Shown here: positions 1 through 13,200 of the stretch, one piece after another
Numbering within the stretch: position 1 is the first letter of the stretch
Layout: every line of letters begins with the position of its first letter
Assembly: GCA_964019135.1 (NCBI GenBank)
Contig: OZ025248.1
Span: forward strand, 72,484,119 to 72,548,118
Direction: 5' to 3'
Source of the DNA: Arenicola marina
Taxonomy: Eukaryota; Annelida; Polychaeta; Arenicolidae
Length of the DNA stretch: 64,000 nucleotides
Translations under genes and position numbers: made by a program
The notes under the pieces: generated by a model
Database searches by the model: none
The model's input: the letters and a program-made list of their open reading frames with translations, nothing else
What the model was told of the DNA's origin: nothing

Positions 1-3000
1 GACGGGGAGGTGGTGTGTAGCGGTGACAGTGATAGCGGAGGTCTGGACGGGGAGGTGGTGTGTAGCGGTGAGTGACAGTGATAGCGGAGGTCTGGACGGG
101 GAGGTGGTATGTAGCGGTGACAGTGATAGCGGAGGGCTGGACGGGGAGGTGGTGTGTAGCGGTGAGTGACAGTGATAGCGGAGGTCTGGACGGGGAGGTG
201 GTCTGTAGCGGTGAGAGTGATAGCGGAGGTCTGGACGGGGAGGTGGTGTGTAGCGGTGGGAGTGATAGCGGAGTTCTGGACCGGGAGGTGGTGTGTAGCG
301 GTGACAGTGATAGCGGAGGTCTGGACGGGGAGGTGGTGTGTAGCGGTGAGTGACAGTGAAAGCGGATGTCTGGACGGGGAGGTGGTGTGTCGCGGTGACA
401 GTGATAGCGGAGGTCTGGACGGGGAGGTGGTGTGTAGCGGTGACAGTGATAGCGGAGGTCTGGACGGAGAGGTGGTGTGTAGCGGTGACAGTGATAGCGG
501 AGGGCTGGACGGGGAGGTGGTGTGTAGCGGTGACAGTGATAGCGGAGGTCTGGACGGGGAGGTGGTGTGTAGCGGTCAGAGTGATAGCGGAGGTCTGGAC
601 GGGGAAGTGGTGTGTAGCGGTGACAGTGATAGCGGAGGGCTGGACGGGGGGGTGGTGTGTAGCGGTGAGTGACAGTGATAGCGGAGGTCTGGACGGGGAG
701 GTGGTGTGTAGCGGTGAGTGACAGTGATAGCGGAGGTTTGGACGGGGAGGTGGTGTGTATAGGTGAGTGACAGTGATAGCGGAAGTCTGGACGGGGAGGT
801 GGTGTGTAGCGGTGAGAGTGATAGCGGAGGTCTGGACGGGGAGGTGGTGTGTAGCGGTGAGAGTGATAGCGGAGGTCTGGACGGGGAGGTGGTGTGTAGC
901 GGTGAGTGACAGTGATAGCGGAGGTCTGGACGGGGAGGTGGTATGTAGCGGTGACAGTGATTGCGGAGGTCTGGACGGGGAGGTGGTGTGTAGCGGTGAC
1001 AGTGATAGCGGAGGACTGGACGGGGAAGTGGTGTGTAGCGGTGAGCGTGATAGCGGAGATCTGGACGGGGAGGTGGTGTGTAGCGGTGAGAGTGATAGCG
1101 GAGGTCTGGACGGGGAGGTGGTGTGTAGCGGTGACAGTGATAGCGGAGGTCTGGACGGGGAGGTGGTGTGTAGCGGTGACAGTGATAGCGGAGGGCTGGA
1201 CGGGGAGGTGGGGTGTAGCGGTCAGAGTGATAGCGGAGGTCTGGACGGGGAAGTGGTGTGTAGCGGTGACAGTGATAGCGGAGGGCTGGACGGGGGGGTG
1301 GTGTGTAGCGGTGAGTGACAGTGATAGCGGAGGTCTGGACGGGGAGGTGGTGTGTAGCGGTGAGTGACAGTGATAGCGGAGGTCTGGACGGGGAGGTGGT
1401 GTGTATAGGTGAGTGACAGTGATAGCGGAAGTCTGGACGGGGAGGTGGTGTGTAGCGGTGAGAGTGATAGCGGAGGTCTGGACGGGGAGGTGGTGTGTAG
1501 CGGTGAGTGACAGTGATAGCGGAGGTCTGGACGGGGAGGTGGTATGTAGCGGTGACAGTGATAGCGGAGGTCTGGACGGGGAGGTGGTGTGTAGCGGTGA
1601 CAGTGATAGCGGAGGACTGGACGGGGAGGTGGTGTGTAGCGGTGAGCGTGATAGCGGAGATCTGGACGGGGAGGTGGTGTGTAGCGGTGACAGTGAGAGC
1701 GGAGGTCTGGACGGGGAGGTGGTGTGTAGCGGTGAGAGTGATAGGGGAGGGCTGGACGGGGAGGTGGTGTGTAGCGGTGAGTGACAGTGATAGCGGAGGT
1801 CTGGACGGGGAGGTGGTGTGTAGCGGTGACAGTGATAGCGGAGGTCTGGACGGGGAGGTGGTGTGTAGCGGTGAGTGACAGTGATAGCGGAGGTCTGGAC
1901 GGGGAGGTGGTGTGTCGCGGTGACAGTGATAGCGGAGGTCTGGACGGGGAGGTGGTGTGTAGCGGTGACAGTGATAGCGGAGGTCTGGACGGGGAGGTGG
2001 TGTGTAGCGGTGACAGTGATAGCGGAGGCCTGGACGGGGAGGTGGTGTGTAGCGGTGAGTGACAGTGATAGCGGAGGTCTGGACGGGGAGGTGGTGTGTA
2101 GCGGTGAGAGTTATAGCGGAGGTCTGGACGGGGAGGTGGTGTGTAGCGGTGAGTGACAGTGATAGCGGAGGTCTGGACGGGGAGGTGGTATGTAGCGGTA
2201 ACAGTGATAGCGGAGGTCTGGACGGGGAGGTGGTGTGTAGCGGTGACAGTGATAGCGGAGGTCTGGACGGGGAGGTGGTGTGTAGCGGTGAGTGTGATAG
2301 CGGAGGTCTGGACGGGGAGGTGGTGTGTAGCGGTGACAGTGATAGCGGAGGTCTGGACGGGGAGGTGGTGTGTAGCGGTGAGAGTGATAGCGGAGGGCTG
2401 GACGGGGAGGTGGGGTGTAGCGGTGAGTGACAGTGATAGCGGAGGTCTGGACGGGGAGGTGGTGTGTAGCGGTGAGTGACAGTGATAGCGGAGGTCTGGA
2501 CGGGGAGGTGGTGTGTCGCGGTGACAGTGATAGCGGAGGTCTGGACGGGGAGGTGGTGTGTAGCGGTGACAGTGATAGCGGAGGTCTGGACGGGGAGGTG
2601 GTGTGTAGCGGTGACAGTGATAGCGGAGGTCTGGACGGGGAGGTGGTGTGTAGCGGTGACAGTGATAGCGGAGGTCTGGACGGGGAGGTGGTGTGTAGCG
2701 GTGAGTGACAGTGATAGCGGAGGTCTGGACGGGGAGGTGGTGTGTCGCGGTGACAGTGATAGCGGAGGTCTGGACGGGGAGGTGGTGTGTAGCGGTGACA
2801 GTGATAGCGGAGGTCTGGACGGGGAGGTGGTGTGTAGCGGTGACAGTGATAGCGGAGGTCTGGACGGGGAGGTGGTGTGTAGCGGTGACAGTGATAGCGG
2901 AGGTCTGGACGGGGAGGTGGTGTGTATAGGTGAGTGACAGTGATAGCGGAAGTCTGGACGGGGAGGTGGTGTGTAGCGGTGAGAGTGATAGCGGAGGTCT

Positions 3001-5840
3001 GGACGGGGAGGTGATGTGTAGCGGTGAGAGTGATAGCGGAGGTCTGGACGGGGAGGTGGTGTGTAGCGGTGAGTGACAGTGATCGCGGAGGTCTGGACGG
3101 GGAGGTGGTATGTAGCGGTGACAGTGATAGCGTAGGTCTGGACGGGGAGGTGGTGTGTAGCGGTGACAGTGATAGCGGAGGTCTGGACGGGGAGGTGGTG
3201 TGTAGCGGTGAGTGACAGTGATAGCGGAGGTCTGGACGGGGAGGTGGTATGTAGCGGTGACAGTGATAGCGGAGGGCTGGACGGGGAGGTGGTGTGTAGC
3301 GGTGAGTGACAGTGATAGCGGAGGTCTGGACGGGGAGGTGGTCTGTAGCGGTGAGAGTGATAGCGGAGGTCTGGACGGGGAGGTGGTGTGTAGCGGTGGG
3401 AGTGATAGCGGAGTTCTGGACCGGGAGGTGGTGTGTAGCGGTGACAGTGATAGCGGAGGTCTGGACGGGGAGGTGGTGTGTAGCGGTGAGTGACAGTGAA
3501 AGCGGATGTCTGGACGGGGAGGTGGTGTGTCGCGGTGACAGTGATAGCGGAGGTCTGGACGGGGAGGTGGTGTGTAGCGGTGACAGTGATAGCGGAGGTC
3601 TGGACGGAGAGGTGGTGTGTAGCGGTGACAGTGATAGCGGAGGGCTGGACGGGGAGGTGGTGTGTAGCGGTGACAGTGATAGCGGAGGTCTGGACGGGGA
3701 GGTGGTGTGTAGCGGTCAGAGTGATAGCGGAGGTCTGGACGGGGAAGTGGTGTGTAGCGGTGACAGTGATAGCGGAGGGCTGGACGGGGGGGTGGTGTGT
3801 AGCGGTGAGTGACAGTGATAGCGGAGGTCTGGACGGGGAGGTGGTGTGTAGCGGTGAGTGACAGTGATAGCGGAGGTTTGGACGGGGAGGTGGTGTGTAT
3901 AGGTGAGTGACAGTGATAGCGGAAGTCTGGACGGGGAGGTGGTGTGTAGCGGTGAGAGTGATAGCGGAGGTCTGGACGGGGAGGTGGTGTGTAGCGGTGA
4001 GAGTGATAGCGGAGGTCTGGACGGGGAGGTGGTGTGTAGCGGTGAGTGACAGTGATAGCGGAGGTCTGGACGGGGAGGTGGTATGTAGCGGTGACAGTGA
4101 TAGCGGAGGTCTGGACGGGGAGGTGGTGTGTAGCGGTGACAGTGATAGCGGAGGACTGGACGGGGAAGTGGTGTGTAGCGGTGAGCGTGATAGCGGAGAT
4201 CTGGACGGGGAGGTGGTGTGTAGCGGTGAGAGTGATAGCGGAGGTCTGGACGGGGAGGTGGTGTGTAGCGGTGACAGTGATAGCGGAGGTCTGGACGGGG
4301 AGGTGGTGTGTAGCGGTGACAGTGATAGCGGAGGGCTGGACGGGGAGGTGGGGTGTAGCGGTCAGAGTGATAGCGGAGGTCTGGACGGGGAAGTGGTGTG
4401 TAGCGGTGACAGTGATAGCGGAGGGCTGGACGGGGGGGTGGTGTGTAGCGGTGAGTGACAGTGATAGCGGAGGTCTGGACGGGGAGGTGGTGTGTAGCGG
4501 TGAGTGACAGTGATAGCGGAGGTCTGGACGGGGAGGTGGTGTGTATAGGTGAGTGACAGTGATAGCGGAAGTCTGGACGGGGAGGTGGTGTGTAGCGGTG
4601 AGAGTGATAGCGGAGGTCTGGACGGGGAGGTGGTGTGTAGCGGTGAGTGACAGTGATAGCGGAGGTCTGGACGGGGAGGTGGTATGTAGCGGTGACAGTG
4701 ATAGCGGAGGTCTGGACGGGGAGGTGGTGTGTAGCGGTGACAGTGATAGCGGAGGACTGGACGGGGAGGTGGTGTGTAGCGGTGAGCGTGATAGCGGAGA
4801 TCTGGACGGGGAGGTGGTGTGTAGCGGTGACAGTGAGAGCGGAGGTCTGGACGGGGAGGTGGTGTGTAGCGGTGAGAGTGATAGGGGAGGGCTGGACGGG
4901 GAGGTGGTGTGTAGCGGTGAGTGACAGTGATAGCGGAGGTCTGGACGGGGAGGTGGTGTGTAGCGGTGACAGTGATAGCGGAGGTCTGGACGGGGAGGTG
5001 GTGTGTAGCGGTGAGTGACAGTGATAGCGGAGGTCTGGACGGGGAGGTGGTGTGTCGCGGTGACAGTGATAGCGGAGGTCTGGACGGGGAGGTGGTGTGT
5101 AGCGGTGACAGTGATAGCGGAGGTCTGGACGGGGAGGTGGTGTGTAGCGGTGACAGTGATAGCGGAGGCCTGGACGGGGAGGTGGTGTGTAGCGGTGAGT
5201 GACAGTGATAGCGGAGGTCTGGACGGGGAGGTGGTGTGTAGCGGTGAGAGTTATAGCGGAGGTCTGGACGGGGAGGTGGTGTGTAGCGGTGAGTGACAGT
5301 GATAGCGGAGGTCTGGACGGGGAGGTGGTATGTAGCGGTAACAGTGATAGCGGAGGTCTGGACGGGGAGGTGGTGTGTAGCGGTGACAGTGATAGCGGAG
5401 GTCTGGACGGGGAGGTGGTGTGTAGCGGTGAGTGTGATAGCGGAGGTCTGGACGGGGAGGTGGTGTGTAGCGGTGACAGTGATAGCGGAGGTCTGGACGG
5501 GGAGGTGGTGTGTAGCGGTGAGAGTGATAGCGGAGGGCTGGACGGGGAGGTGGGGTGTAGCGGTGAGTGACAGTGATAGCGGAGGTCTGGACGGGGAGGT
5601 GGTGTGTAGCGGTGAGTGACAGTGATAGCGGAGGTCTGGACGGGGAGGTGGTGTGTCGCGGTGACAGTGATAGCGGAGGTCTGGACGGGGAGGTGGTGTG
5701 TAGCGGTGACAGTGATAGCGGAGGTCTGGACGGGGAGGTGGTGTGTAGCGGTGACAGTGATAGCGGAGGTCTGGACGGGGAGGTGGTGTGTAGCGGTGAC
5801 AGTGATAGCGGAGGTCTGGACGGGGAGGTGGTGTGTAGCG
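1..5840 (+). repeat. Higher-order repeat, 3140-bp tandem pair
   Basis: The order of 45- and 49-bp units and their private variants between about 1 and 2700 recurs at 3141-5840 with a constant offset of 3140 bp. Matching landmarks are the split pairs at 72/3212, 166/3306, 350/3490, 767/3907, 906/4046, 1413/4553, 1875/5015, 2153/5293 and 2427/5567. Rare markers such as GTTCTGGACCGG (291 and 3412), a GGACGGAGAGG unit and a CGGGGGGGTGG unit are shared. A small difference is TTGCGG at 961 against TAGCGG at 4101. The copies are close to identical by eye, which suggests a recent duplication, or two haplotypes joined by assembly. Boundaries are approximate. Confidence 0.9.
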
Positions 5841-5979
5841 GTGACAGTGATAGCGGAGGTCTGGACGGAGAGGTGGTGTGTAGCGGTGACAGTGATAGCG
5901 GAGGTCTGGACGGGGAGGTGGTGTGTAGCGGTGAGAGTGATAGCGGAGGGCTGGACGGGGAGGTGGGGTGTAGCGGTGA

Positions 5980-8015
5980 GTGACAGTGATAGCGGAGGTC
6001 TGGACGGGGAGGTGGTGTGTAGCGGTGAGTGACAGTGATAGCGGAGGTCTGGACGGGGAGGTGGTGTGTCGCGGTGACAGTGATAGCGGAGGTCTGGACG
6101 GGGAGGTGGTGTGTAGCGGTGACAGTGATAGCGGAGGTCTGGACGGGGAGGTGGTGTGTAGCGGTGACAGTGATAGCGGAGGTCTGGACGGGGAGGTGGT
6201 GTGTAGCGGTGACAGTGATAGCGGAGGTCTGGACGGGGAGGTGGTGTGTAGCGGTGAGTGACAGTGATAGCGGAGGTCTGGACGGGGAGGTGGTGTGTCG
6301 CGGTGACAGTGATAGCGGAGGTCTGGACGGGGAGGTGGTGTGTAGCGGTGACAGTGATAGCGGAGGTCTGGACGGGGAGGTGGTGTGTAGCGGTGACAGT
6401 GATAGCGGAGGTCTGGACGGGGAGGTGGTGTGTAGCGGTGACAGTGATAGCGGAGGTCTGGGCGGGGAGGTGGTGTGTATAGGTGAGTGACAGTGATAGC
6501 GGAAGTCTGGACGGGGAGGTGGTGTGTAGCGGTGAGAGTGATAGCGGAGGTCTGGACGGGGAGGTGATGTGTAGCGGTGAGAGTGATAGCGGAGGTCTGG
6601 ACGGGGAGGTGGTGTGTAGCGGTGAGTGACAGTGATAGCGGAGGTCTGGACGGGGAGGTGGTATGTAGCGGTGACAGTGATAGCGGAGGTCTGGACGGGG
6701 AGGTGGTGTGTAGCGGTGACAGTGATAGCGGAGGACTGGACGGGGAGGTGGTGTGTAGCGGTGAGCGTGATAGCGGAGATCTGGACGGGGAGGTGGTGTG
6801 TAGCGGTGACAGTGAGAGCGGAGGTCTGGACGGGGAGGTGGTGTGTAGCGGTGAGAGTGATAGGGGAGGGCTGGACGGGGAGGTGGTGTGTAGCGGTGAG
6901 TGACAGTGATAGCGGAGGTCTGGACGGGGAGGTGGTGTGTAGCGGTGACAGTGATAGCGGAGGTCTGGACGGGGAGGTGGTGTGTAGCGGTGAGTGACAG
7001 TGATAGCGGAGGTCTGGACGGGGAGGTGGTGTGTCGCGGTGACAGTGATAGCGGAGGTCTGGACGGGGAGGTGGTGTGTAGCGGTGACAGTGATAGCGGA
7101 GGTCTGGACGGGGAGGTGGTGTGTAGCGGTGACAGTGATAGCGGAGGCCTGGACGGGGAGGTGGTGTGTAGCGGTGAGTGACAGTGATAGCGGAGGTCTG
7201 GACGGGGAGGTGGTGTGTAGCGGTGAGAGTTATAGCGGAGGTCTGGACGGGGAGGTGGTGTGTAGCGGTGAGTGACAGTGATAGCGGAGGTCTGGACGGG
7301 GAGGTGGTATGTAGCGGTGACAGTGATAGCGGAGGTCTGGACGTGGAGGTGGTGTGTAGCGGTGACAGTGATAGCGGAGGTCTGGACGGGGAGGTGGTGT
7401 GTAGCGGTGAGTGTGATAGCGGAGGTCTGGACGGGGAGGTGGTGTGTAGCGGTGACAGTGATAGCGGAGGTCTGGACGGGGAGGTGGTGTGTAGCGGTGA
7501 GTGACAGTGATAGCGGAGGTCTGGACGGGGAGGTGGTGTGTAGCGGTGACAGTGATAGCGGAGGTCTGGACGGGGAGGTGGTGTGTAGCGGTGAGTGACA
7601 GTGATAGCGGAGGTCTGGACGGGGAGGTGGTGTGTAGCGGTGACAGTGATAGCGGAGGTCTGGACGGGGAGGTGGTGTGTAGCGGTGAGAGTGATAGCGG
7701 AGGGCTGGACGGGGAGGTGGGGTGTAGCGGTGAGTGACAGTGATAGCGGAGGTCTGGACGGGGAGGTGGTGTGTAGCGGTGAGTGACAGTGATAGCGGAG
7801 GTCTGGACGGGGAGGTGGTGTGTCGCGGTGACAGTGATAGCGGAGGTCTGGACGGGGAGGTGGTGTGTAGCGGTGACAGTGATAGCGGAGGTCTGGACGG
7901 GGAGGTGGTGTGTAGCGGTGACAGTGATAGCGGAGGTCTGGACGGGGAGGTGGTGTGTAGCGGTGACAGTGATAGCGGAGGTCTGGACGGGGAGGTGGTG
8001 TGTAGCGGTGAGTGA
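5980..8015 (+). repeat. Higher-order repeat copies of upstream blocks
   Basis: This stretch is a mosaic of earlier blocks. Positions 5980-6613 match 2427-3060 with offset 3553. Positions 6626 to about 7450 match 4647 to about 5470 with offset 1979, and therefore also 1507 onward. Positions 7734-8015 match 5980-6261 with offset 1754. A four-unit run beginning with a TGTCGCGG variant is reused at each site. Single-base differences, such as GGACGTGGAGG at 7340, separate the copies. Boundaries are read from the spacing of 49-bp units and are approximate to one or two units. Confidence 0.8.
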
Positions 8016-9114
8016 CAGTGATAGCGGAGGTCTGGACGGGGAGGTGGTGTGTAGCGGTGAAAGTGACAGCGGAGGGCTGGACGGGAAGGTGGTGTGTAGC
8101 GGTGACAGTGATAGCGGAGGGCTGGACGGGGAGGTGGTGTGTAGCGGTGACAGTGATAGCAGAGGTCTGGACGGGGAGGTGGTGTGTAGCGGTGACAGTG
8201 ATAGCGGAGGGCTGGACGGGGAGGTGGGGTGTAGCGGTCAGAGTGATAGCGGAGGTCTGGACGGGGAAGTGGTGTGTAGCGGTGACAGTGATAGCGGAGG
8301 GCTGGACGGGGGGGTGGTGTGTAGCGGTGAGTGACAGTGATAGCGGAGGTCTGGACGGGGAGGTGGTGTGTAGCGGTGAGTGACAGTGATAGCGGAGGTC
8401 TGGACGGGGAGGTGGTGTGTAGCGGTGAGAGTGATAGCGGAGGTCTGGACGGGGAGGTGGTGTGTAGCGGTGAGAGTGATAGCGGAGGTCTGGACGAGGA
8501 GGTGGTGTGTAGCGGTGAGAGTGATAGCGGAGGTCTGGACGGGGAGGTGGTGTGTAGCGGTGAGTGACAGTGATAGCGGAGGTCTGGACGGGGAGGTGGT
8601 ATGTAGCGGTGACAGTGATAGCGGAGGCCTGGACGGGGAGATGGTGTGTAGCGGTGACAGTGATAGCGGAGGACTGGACGGGGAGGTGGTGTGTAGCGGT
8701 GAGCGTGATAGCGGAGATCTGGACGGGGAGGTGGTGTGTAGCGGTGACAGTGAGAGCGGAGGTCTGGACGGGGAGGTGGTGTGTAGCGGTGAGAGTGATA
8801 GCGGAGGGCTGGACGGGGAGGTGGTGTGTAGCGGTGAGTGACAGTGATAGCGGAGGTCTGGACGGGGAGGTGGTGTGTAGCGGTGACCGTGATAGCGGAG
8901 GTCTGGACGGGGAGGTGGTGTGTAGCGGTGAGTGACAGTGATAGCGGAGGTCTGGACGGGGAGGTGGTGTGTCGCGGTGACAGTGATAGCGGAGGTCTGG
9001 ACGGGGAGGTGGTGTGTAGCGGCGACAGTGATAGCGGAGGTCTGGACGGGGAGGTGGTGTGTAGCGGTGAGAGTGATAGCGGAGGTCTGGACGGGGAGGT
9101 GGTGTGTAGCGGTG

Positions 9115-10272
9115 ACAGTGATAGCGTAGGTCTGGACGGGGAGGTGGTGTGTAGCGGTGACAGTGATAGCGGAGGTCTGGACGGGGAGGTGGTGTGTAGC
9201 GGTGAGTGACAGTGATAGCGGAGGTCTGGACGGGGAGGTGGTATGTAGCGGTGACAGTGATAGCGGAGGGCTGGACGGGGAGGTGGTGTGTAGCGGTGAG
9301 TGACAGTGATAGCGGAGGTCTGGACGGGGAGGTGGTCTGTAGCGGTGAGAGTGATAGCGGAGGTCTGGACGGGGAGGTGGTGTGTAGCGGTGGGAGTGAT
9401 AGCGGAGTTCTGGACCGGGAGGTGGTGTGTAGCGGTGACAGTGATAGCGGAGGTCTGGACGGGGAGGTGGTGTGTAGCGGTGAGTGACAGTGAAAGCGGA
9501 TGTCTGGACGGGGAGGTGGTGTGTCGCGGTGACAGTGATAGCGGAGGTCTGGACGGGGAGGTGGTGTGTAGCGGTGACAGTGATAGCGGAGGTCTGGACG
9601 GAGAGGTGGTGTGTAGCGGTGACAGTGATAGCGGAGGGCTGGACGGGGAGGTGGTGTGTAGCGGTGACAGTGATAGCGGAGGTCTGGACGGGGAGGTGGT
9701 GTGTAGCGGTCAGAGTGATAGCGGAGGTCTGGACGGGGAAGTGGTGTGTAGCGGTGACAGTGATAGCGGAGGGCTGGACGGGGGGGTGGTGTGTAGCGGT
9801 GAGTGACAGTGATAGCGGAGGTCTGGACGGGGAGGTGGTGTGTAGCGGTGAGTGACAGTGATAGCGGAGGTTTGGACGGGGAGGTGGTGTGTATAGGTGA
9901 GTGACAGTGATAGCGGAAGTCTGGACGGGGAGGTGGTGTGTAGCGGTGAGAGTGATAGCGGAGGTCTGGACGGGGAGGTGGTGTGTAGCGGTGAGAGTGA
10001 TAGCGGAGGTCTGGACGGGGAGGTGGTGTGTAGCGGTGAGTGACAGTGATAGCGGAGGTCTGGACGGGGAGGTGGTATGTAGCGGTGACAGTGATAGCGG
10101 AGGTCTGGACGGGGAGGTGGTGTGTAGCGGTGACAGTGATAGCGGAGGACTGGACGGGGAAGTGGTGTGTAGCGGTGAGCGTGATAGCGGAGATCTGGAC
10201 GGGGAGGTGGTGTGTAGCGGTGAGAGTGATAGCGGAGGTCTGGACGGGGAGGTGGTGTGTAGCGGTGAGTGA
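9115..10272 (+). repeat. Third copy of the 72-1140 higher-order block
   Basis: The segment repeats 3121-4278 with an offset of 5994 bp, and hence also the block at the start of the window. Split points 9206, 9300, 9484, 9901 and 10040 correspond to 3212, 3306, 3490, 3907 and 4046. The unusual GTTCTGGACCGG unit, the GTGAAAGCGGATG unit and the TGTATAGG unit are all present in the same order. More diverged relatives of the same block appear at about 11806-12540 and 31988-32870, showing that this module has been recycled along the array several times. Confidence 0.85.
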
Positions 10273-13200
10273 CAGTGATAGCGGAGGTCTGGACGGGGAG
10301 GTGGTGTGTTGCGGTGACAGTGATAGCGGAGGTCTGGACGGGGAGGTGGTGTGTAGCGGTGAGTGACAGTGATAGCGGAGGGCTGGACGGGGAGGTGGTG
10401 TGTAGCGGTGACAGTGATAGCGGAGGTCTGGACGGGGAGGTGGTGTGTAGAGGTGAGTGACAGTGATAGCGGAAGTCTGGACGGGGAGGTGGTGTGTAGC
10501 GGTGAGAGTGATAGCGGAGATCTGGACGGGGAGGTGGTGTGTAGCGGTGAGAGTTATAGCGGAGGTCTGGACGGGGAGGTGGTGTGTAGCGGTGAGTGAC
10601 AGTGATAGCGGAGGTCGGGACGGGGAGGTGGTGTGTAGCGGTGACAGTGATAGCGGAGGTCTGGACGGGGAGGTGGTGTGTAGCGGTGACAGTGATAGCG
10701 GAGGTCTGGACGGGGAGGTGGTGTGTAGCGGTGAGAGTGATACCGGAGGGCTGGACGGGGAGGTGGGGTGTAGCGGTGAGTGACAGTGATAGCGGAGGTC
10801 TGGACGGGGAGGTGGTGTGTAGCGGTGAGAGTGATAGCGGAGGCCTGGACGGGGAGGTGGTGTGTAGCGGTGAGTGACAGTGATAGCGGAGGTCTGGACG
10901 GGGAGGTGGTGTGTAGCGGTGAGTGACAGTGATCGCGGAGGTCTGGACGGGGAGGTGGTGTGTAGCGGTGACAGTGATAGCGGAGGTCTGGACGGGGAGG
11001 TGGTGTGTAGCGGTGACAGTGATAGCGGAGGTCTGGACGGGGAGGTAGTGTGTAGCGGTGAGTGACAGTGATAGCGGAGGTCAGGACGGGGAGGTGGTGT
11101 GTAGCGGTGACAGTGATAGCGGAGGTCTGGGCGGGGAGGTGGTGTGTAGCGGTGACAGTGATAGCGGAGGTCTGGACGGGGAGGTGGTGTGTAGCGGTGA
11201 CAGTGATAGCGGAGGTCTGAATGGGGAGGTGGTGTGTAGCGGTGAGTGACAGTGATAGCGGAGGTCTGGACGGGGAGGTGGTGTGTAGCGGTCAGAGTGA
11301 TAGCGGAGGGCTGGACGGGGAGGTGGTGTGTAGCGGTGAGTAACAGTGATAGCGGAGGTCTGGACGGGGAGGTGGTGTGTAGCGGTGAGTGACAGTGATA
11401 GCGGAGGTCTGGACGGGGAGGTGGTGTGTAGCGGTCAGAGTGATAGCGGAGGGCTGGACGGGGAGGTGGTGTGTAGCGGTGAGTGACAGTGATAGCGGAG
11501 GTCTGGACGGGGAGGTGGTGTGTAGCGGTGAGTGACAGTGATAGCGGAGGTCTGGACGGGGAGGTGGTGTGTCGCAGTGACAGTGATAGCGGAGGTCTGG
11601 ACGGGGAGGTGGTGTGTAGCGGTGACAGTGATAGCGGAGGTCTGGACGGGGAGGTGGTGTGTAGCGGTGAGAGTGATAGCGGAGGTCTGGACGGGGAGGT
11701 GGTGTGTAGCGGTGACAGTGATAGCGGAGGTCTGGACGGGGAGGTGGTGTGTAGCGGTGACAGTGATAGCGGAGGTCTGGACGGGGAGGTGGTGTGTAGC
11801 GGTGAGTGACAGTGATAGCGGAGGTCTGGACGGGGAGGTGGTATGTAGCGGTGACAGTGATAGCGGAGGGCTGGACGGGGAGGTGGTGTGTAGCGGTGAG
11901 TGACAGTGATAGCGGAGGTCTGGACGGGGAGGTGGTCTGTAGCGGTGACAGTGATAGCCGAGGTCTGGACGGGGAGGTGGTGTGTAGCGGTGGGAGTGAT
12001 AGCGGCGGTCTGGACCGGGAGGTGGTGTGTAGCGGTGACAGTGATAGCGGAGGTCTGGACGGGGAGGTGGTGTGTAGCGGTGAGTGACAGTGAAAGCGGA
12101 TGTCTGGACGGGGAGGTGGTGTGTCGCGGTGACAGTGATAGCGGAGGTCTGGACGGGGAGGTGGTGTGTAGCGGTGACAGTGATAGCGGAGGTCTGGACG
12201 GGGAGGTGGTGTGTAGCGGTGACAGTGATAGCGGAGGGCTGGACGGGGAGGTGGTGTGTAGCGGTGACAGTGATAGCGGAGGTCTGGACGGGGAGGTGGT
12301 GTGTAGCGGTGACAGTGATAGCGGAGGGCTGGACGGGGAGGTGAGGTGTAGCGGTCAGAGTGATAGCGGAGGTCTGGACGGGGAGGTGGTGTGTAGCGGT
12401 GACAGTGATAGCGGAGGGCTGGACGGGGGGATGGTGTGTAGCGGTGAGTGACAGTGATAGCGGAGGTCTGGACGGGGAGGTGGTGTGTAGCGGTGAGCGA
12501 CAGTGATAGCGGAGGTCTGGACGGGGAGGTGGTGTGTATAGGTGAGTGACAGTGATAGTGGAAGTCTGGACGGGGAGGTGGTGTGTAGCGGTGAGAGTGA
12601 TAGCGGAGGTCTGGACGGGGAGGTGGTGTGTAGCGGTGAGAGTGATAGCGGAGGTCTGGACGGGGAGGTGGTGTGTAGCGGTGAGTGACAGTGATAGCGG
12701 AGGTCTGGACGGGGAGGTGGTGTGTAGCGGTGACAGTGATAGCGGAGGACTGGACGGGGAGGTGGTGTGTAGCGGTGAGCGTGATAGCGGAGATCTGGAC
12801 GGGGAGGTGGTGTGTAGAGGTGACAGTGAGAGCGGAGGTCTGGACGGGGAGGTGGTGTGTAGCGGTGAGTGACAGTGATAGCGGAGGTCTGGACGGGGAG
12901 GTGGTATGTAGCGGTGACAGTGATAGCGGAGGTCTGGACGGGGAGGTGGTGTGTAGCGGTGACAGTGATAGCGGAGGTCTGGACGGGGAGGTGGTGTGTA
13001 GCGGTGAGTGTGATAGCGGAGGTCTGGACGGGGAGGTGGTGTGTAGCGGTGACAGTGAGAGCGGAGGTCTGGACGGGGAGGTGGTGTGTAGCGGTGAGAG
13101 TGATAGCGAAGGGCTGGACGGGGAGGTGGGGTGTAGCGGTGAGTGACAGTGATAGCGGAGGTCTGGACGGGGAGGTGGTGTGTAGCGGTGAGTGACAGTG

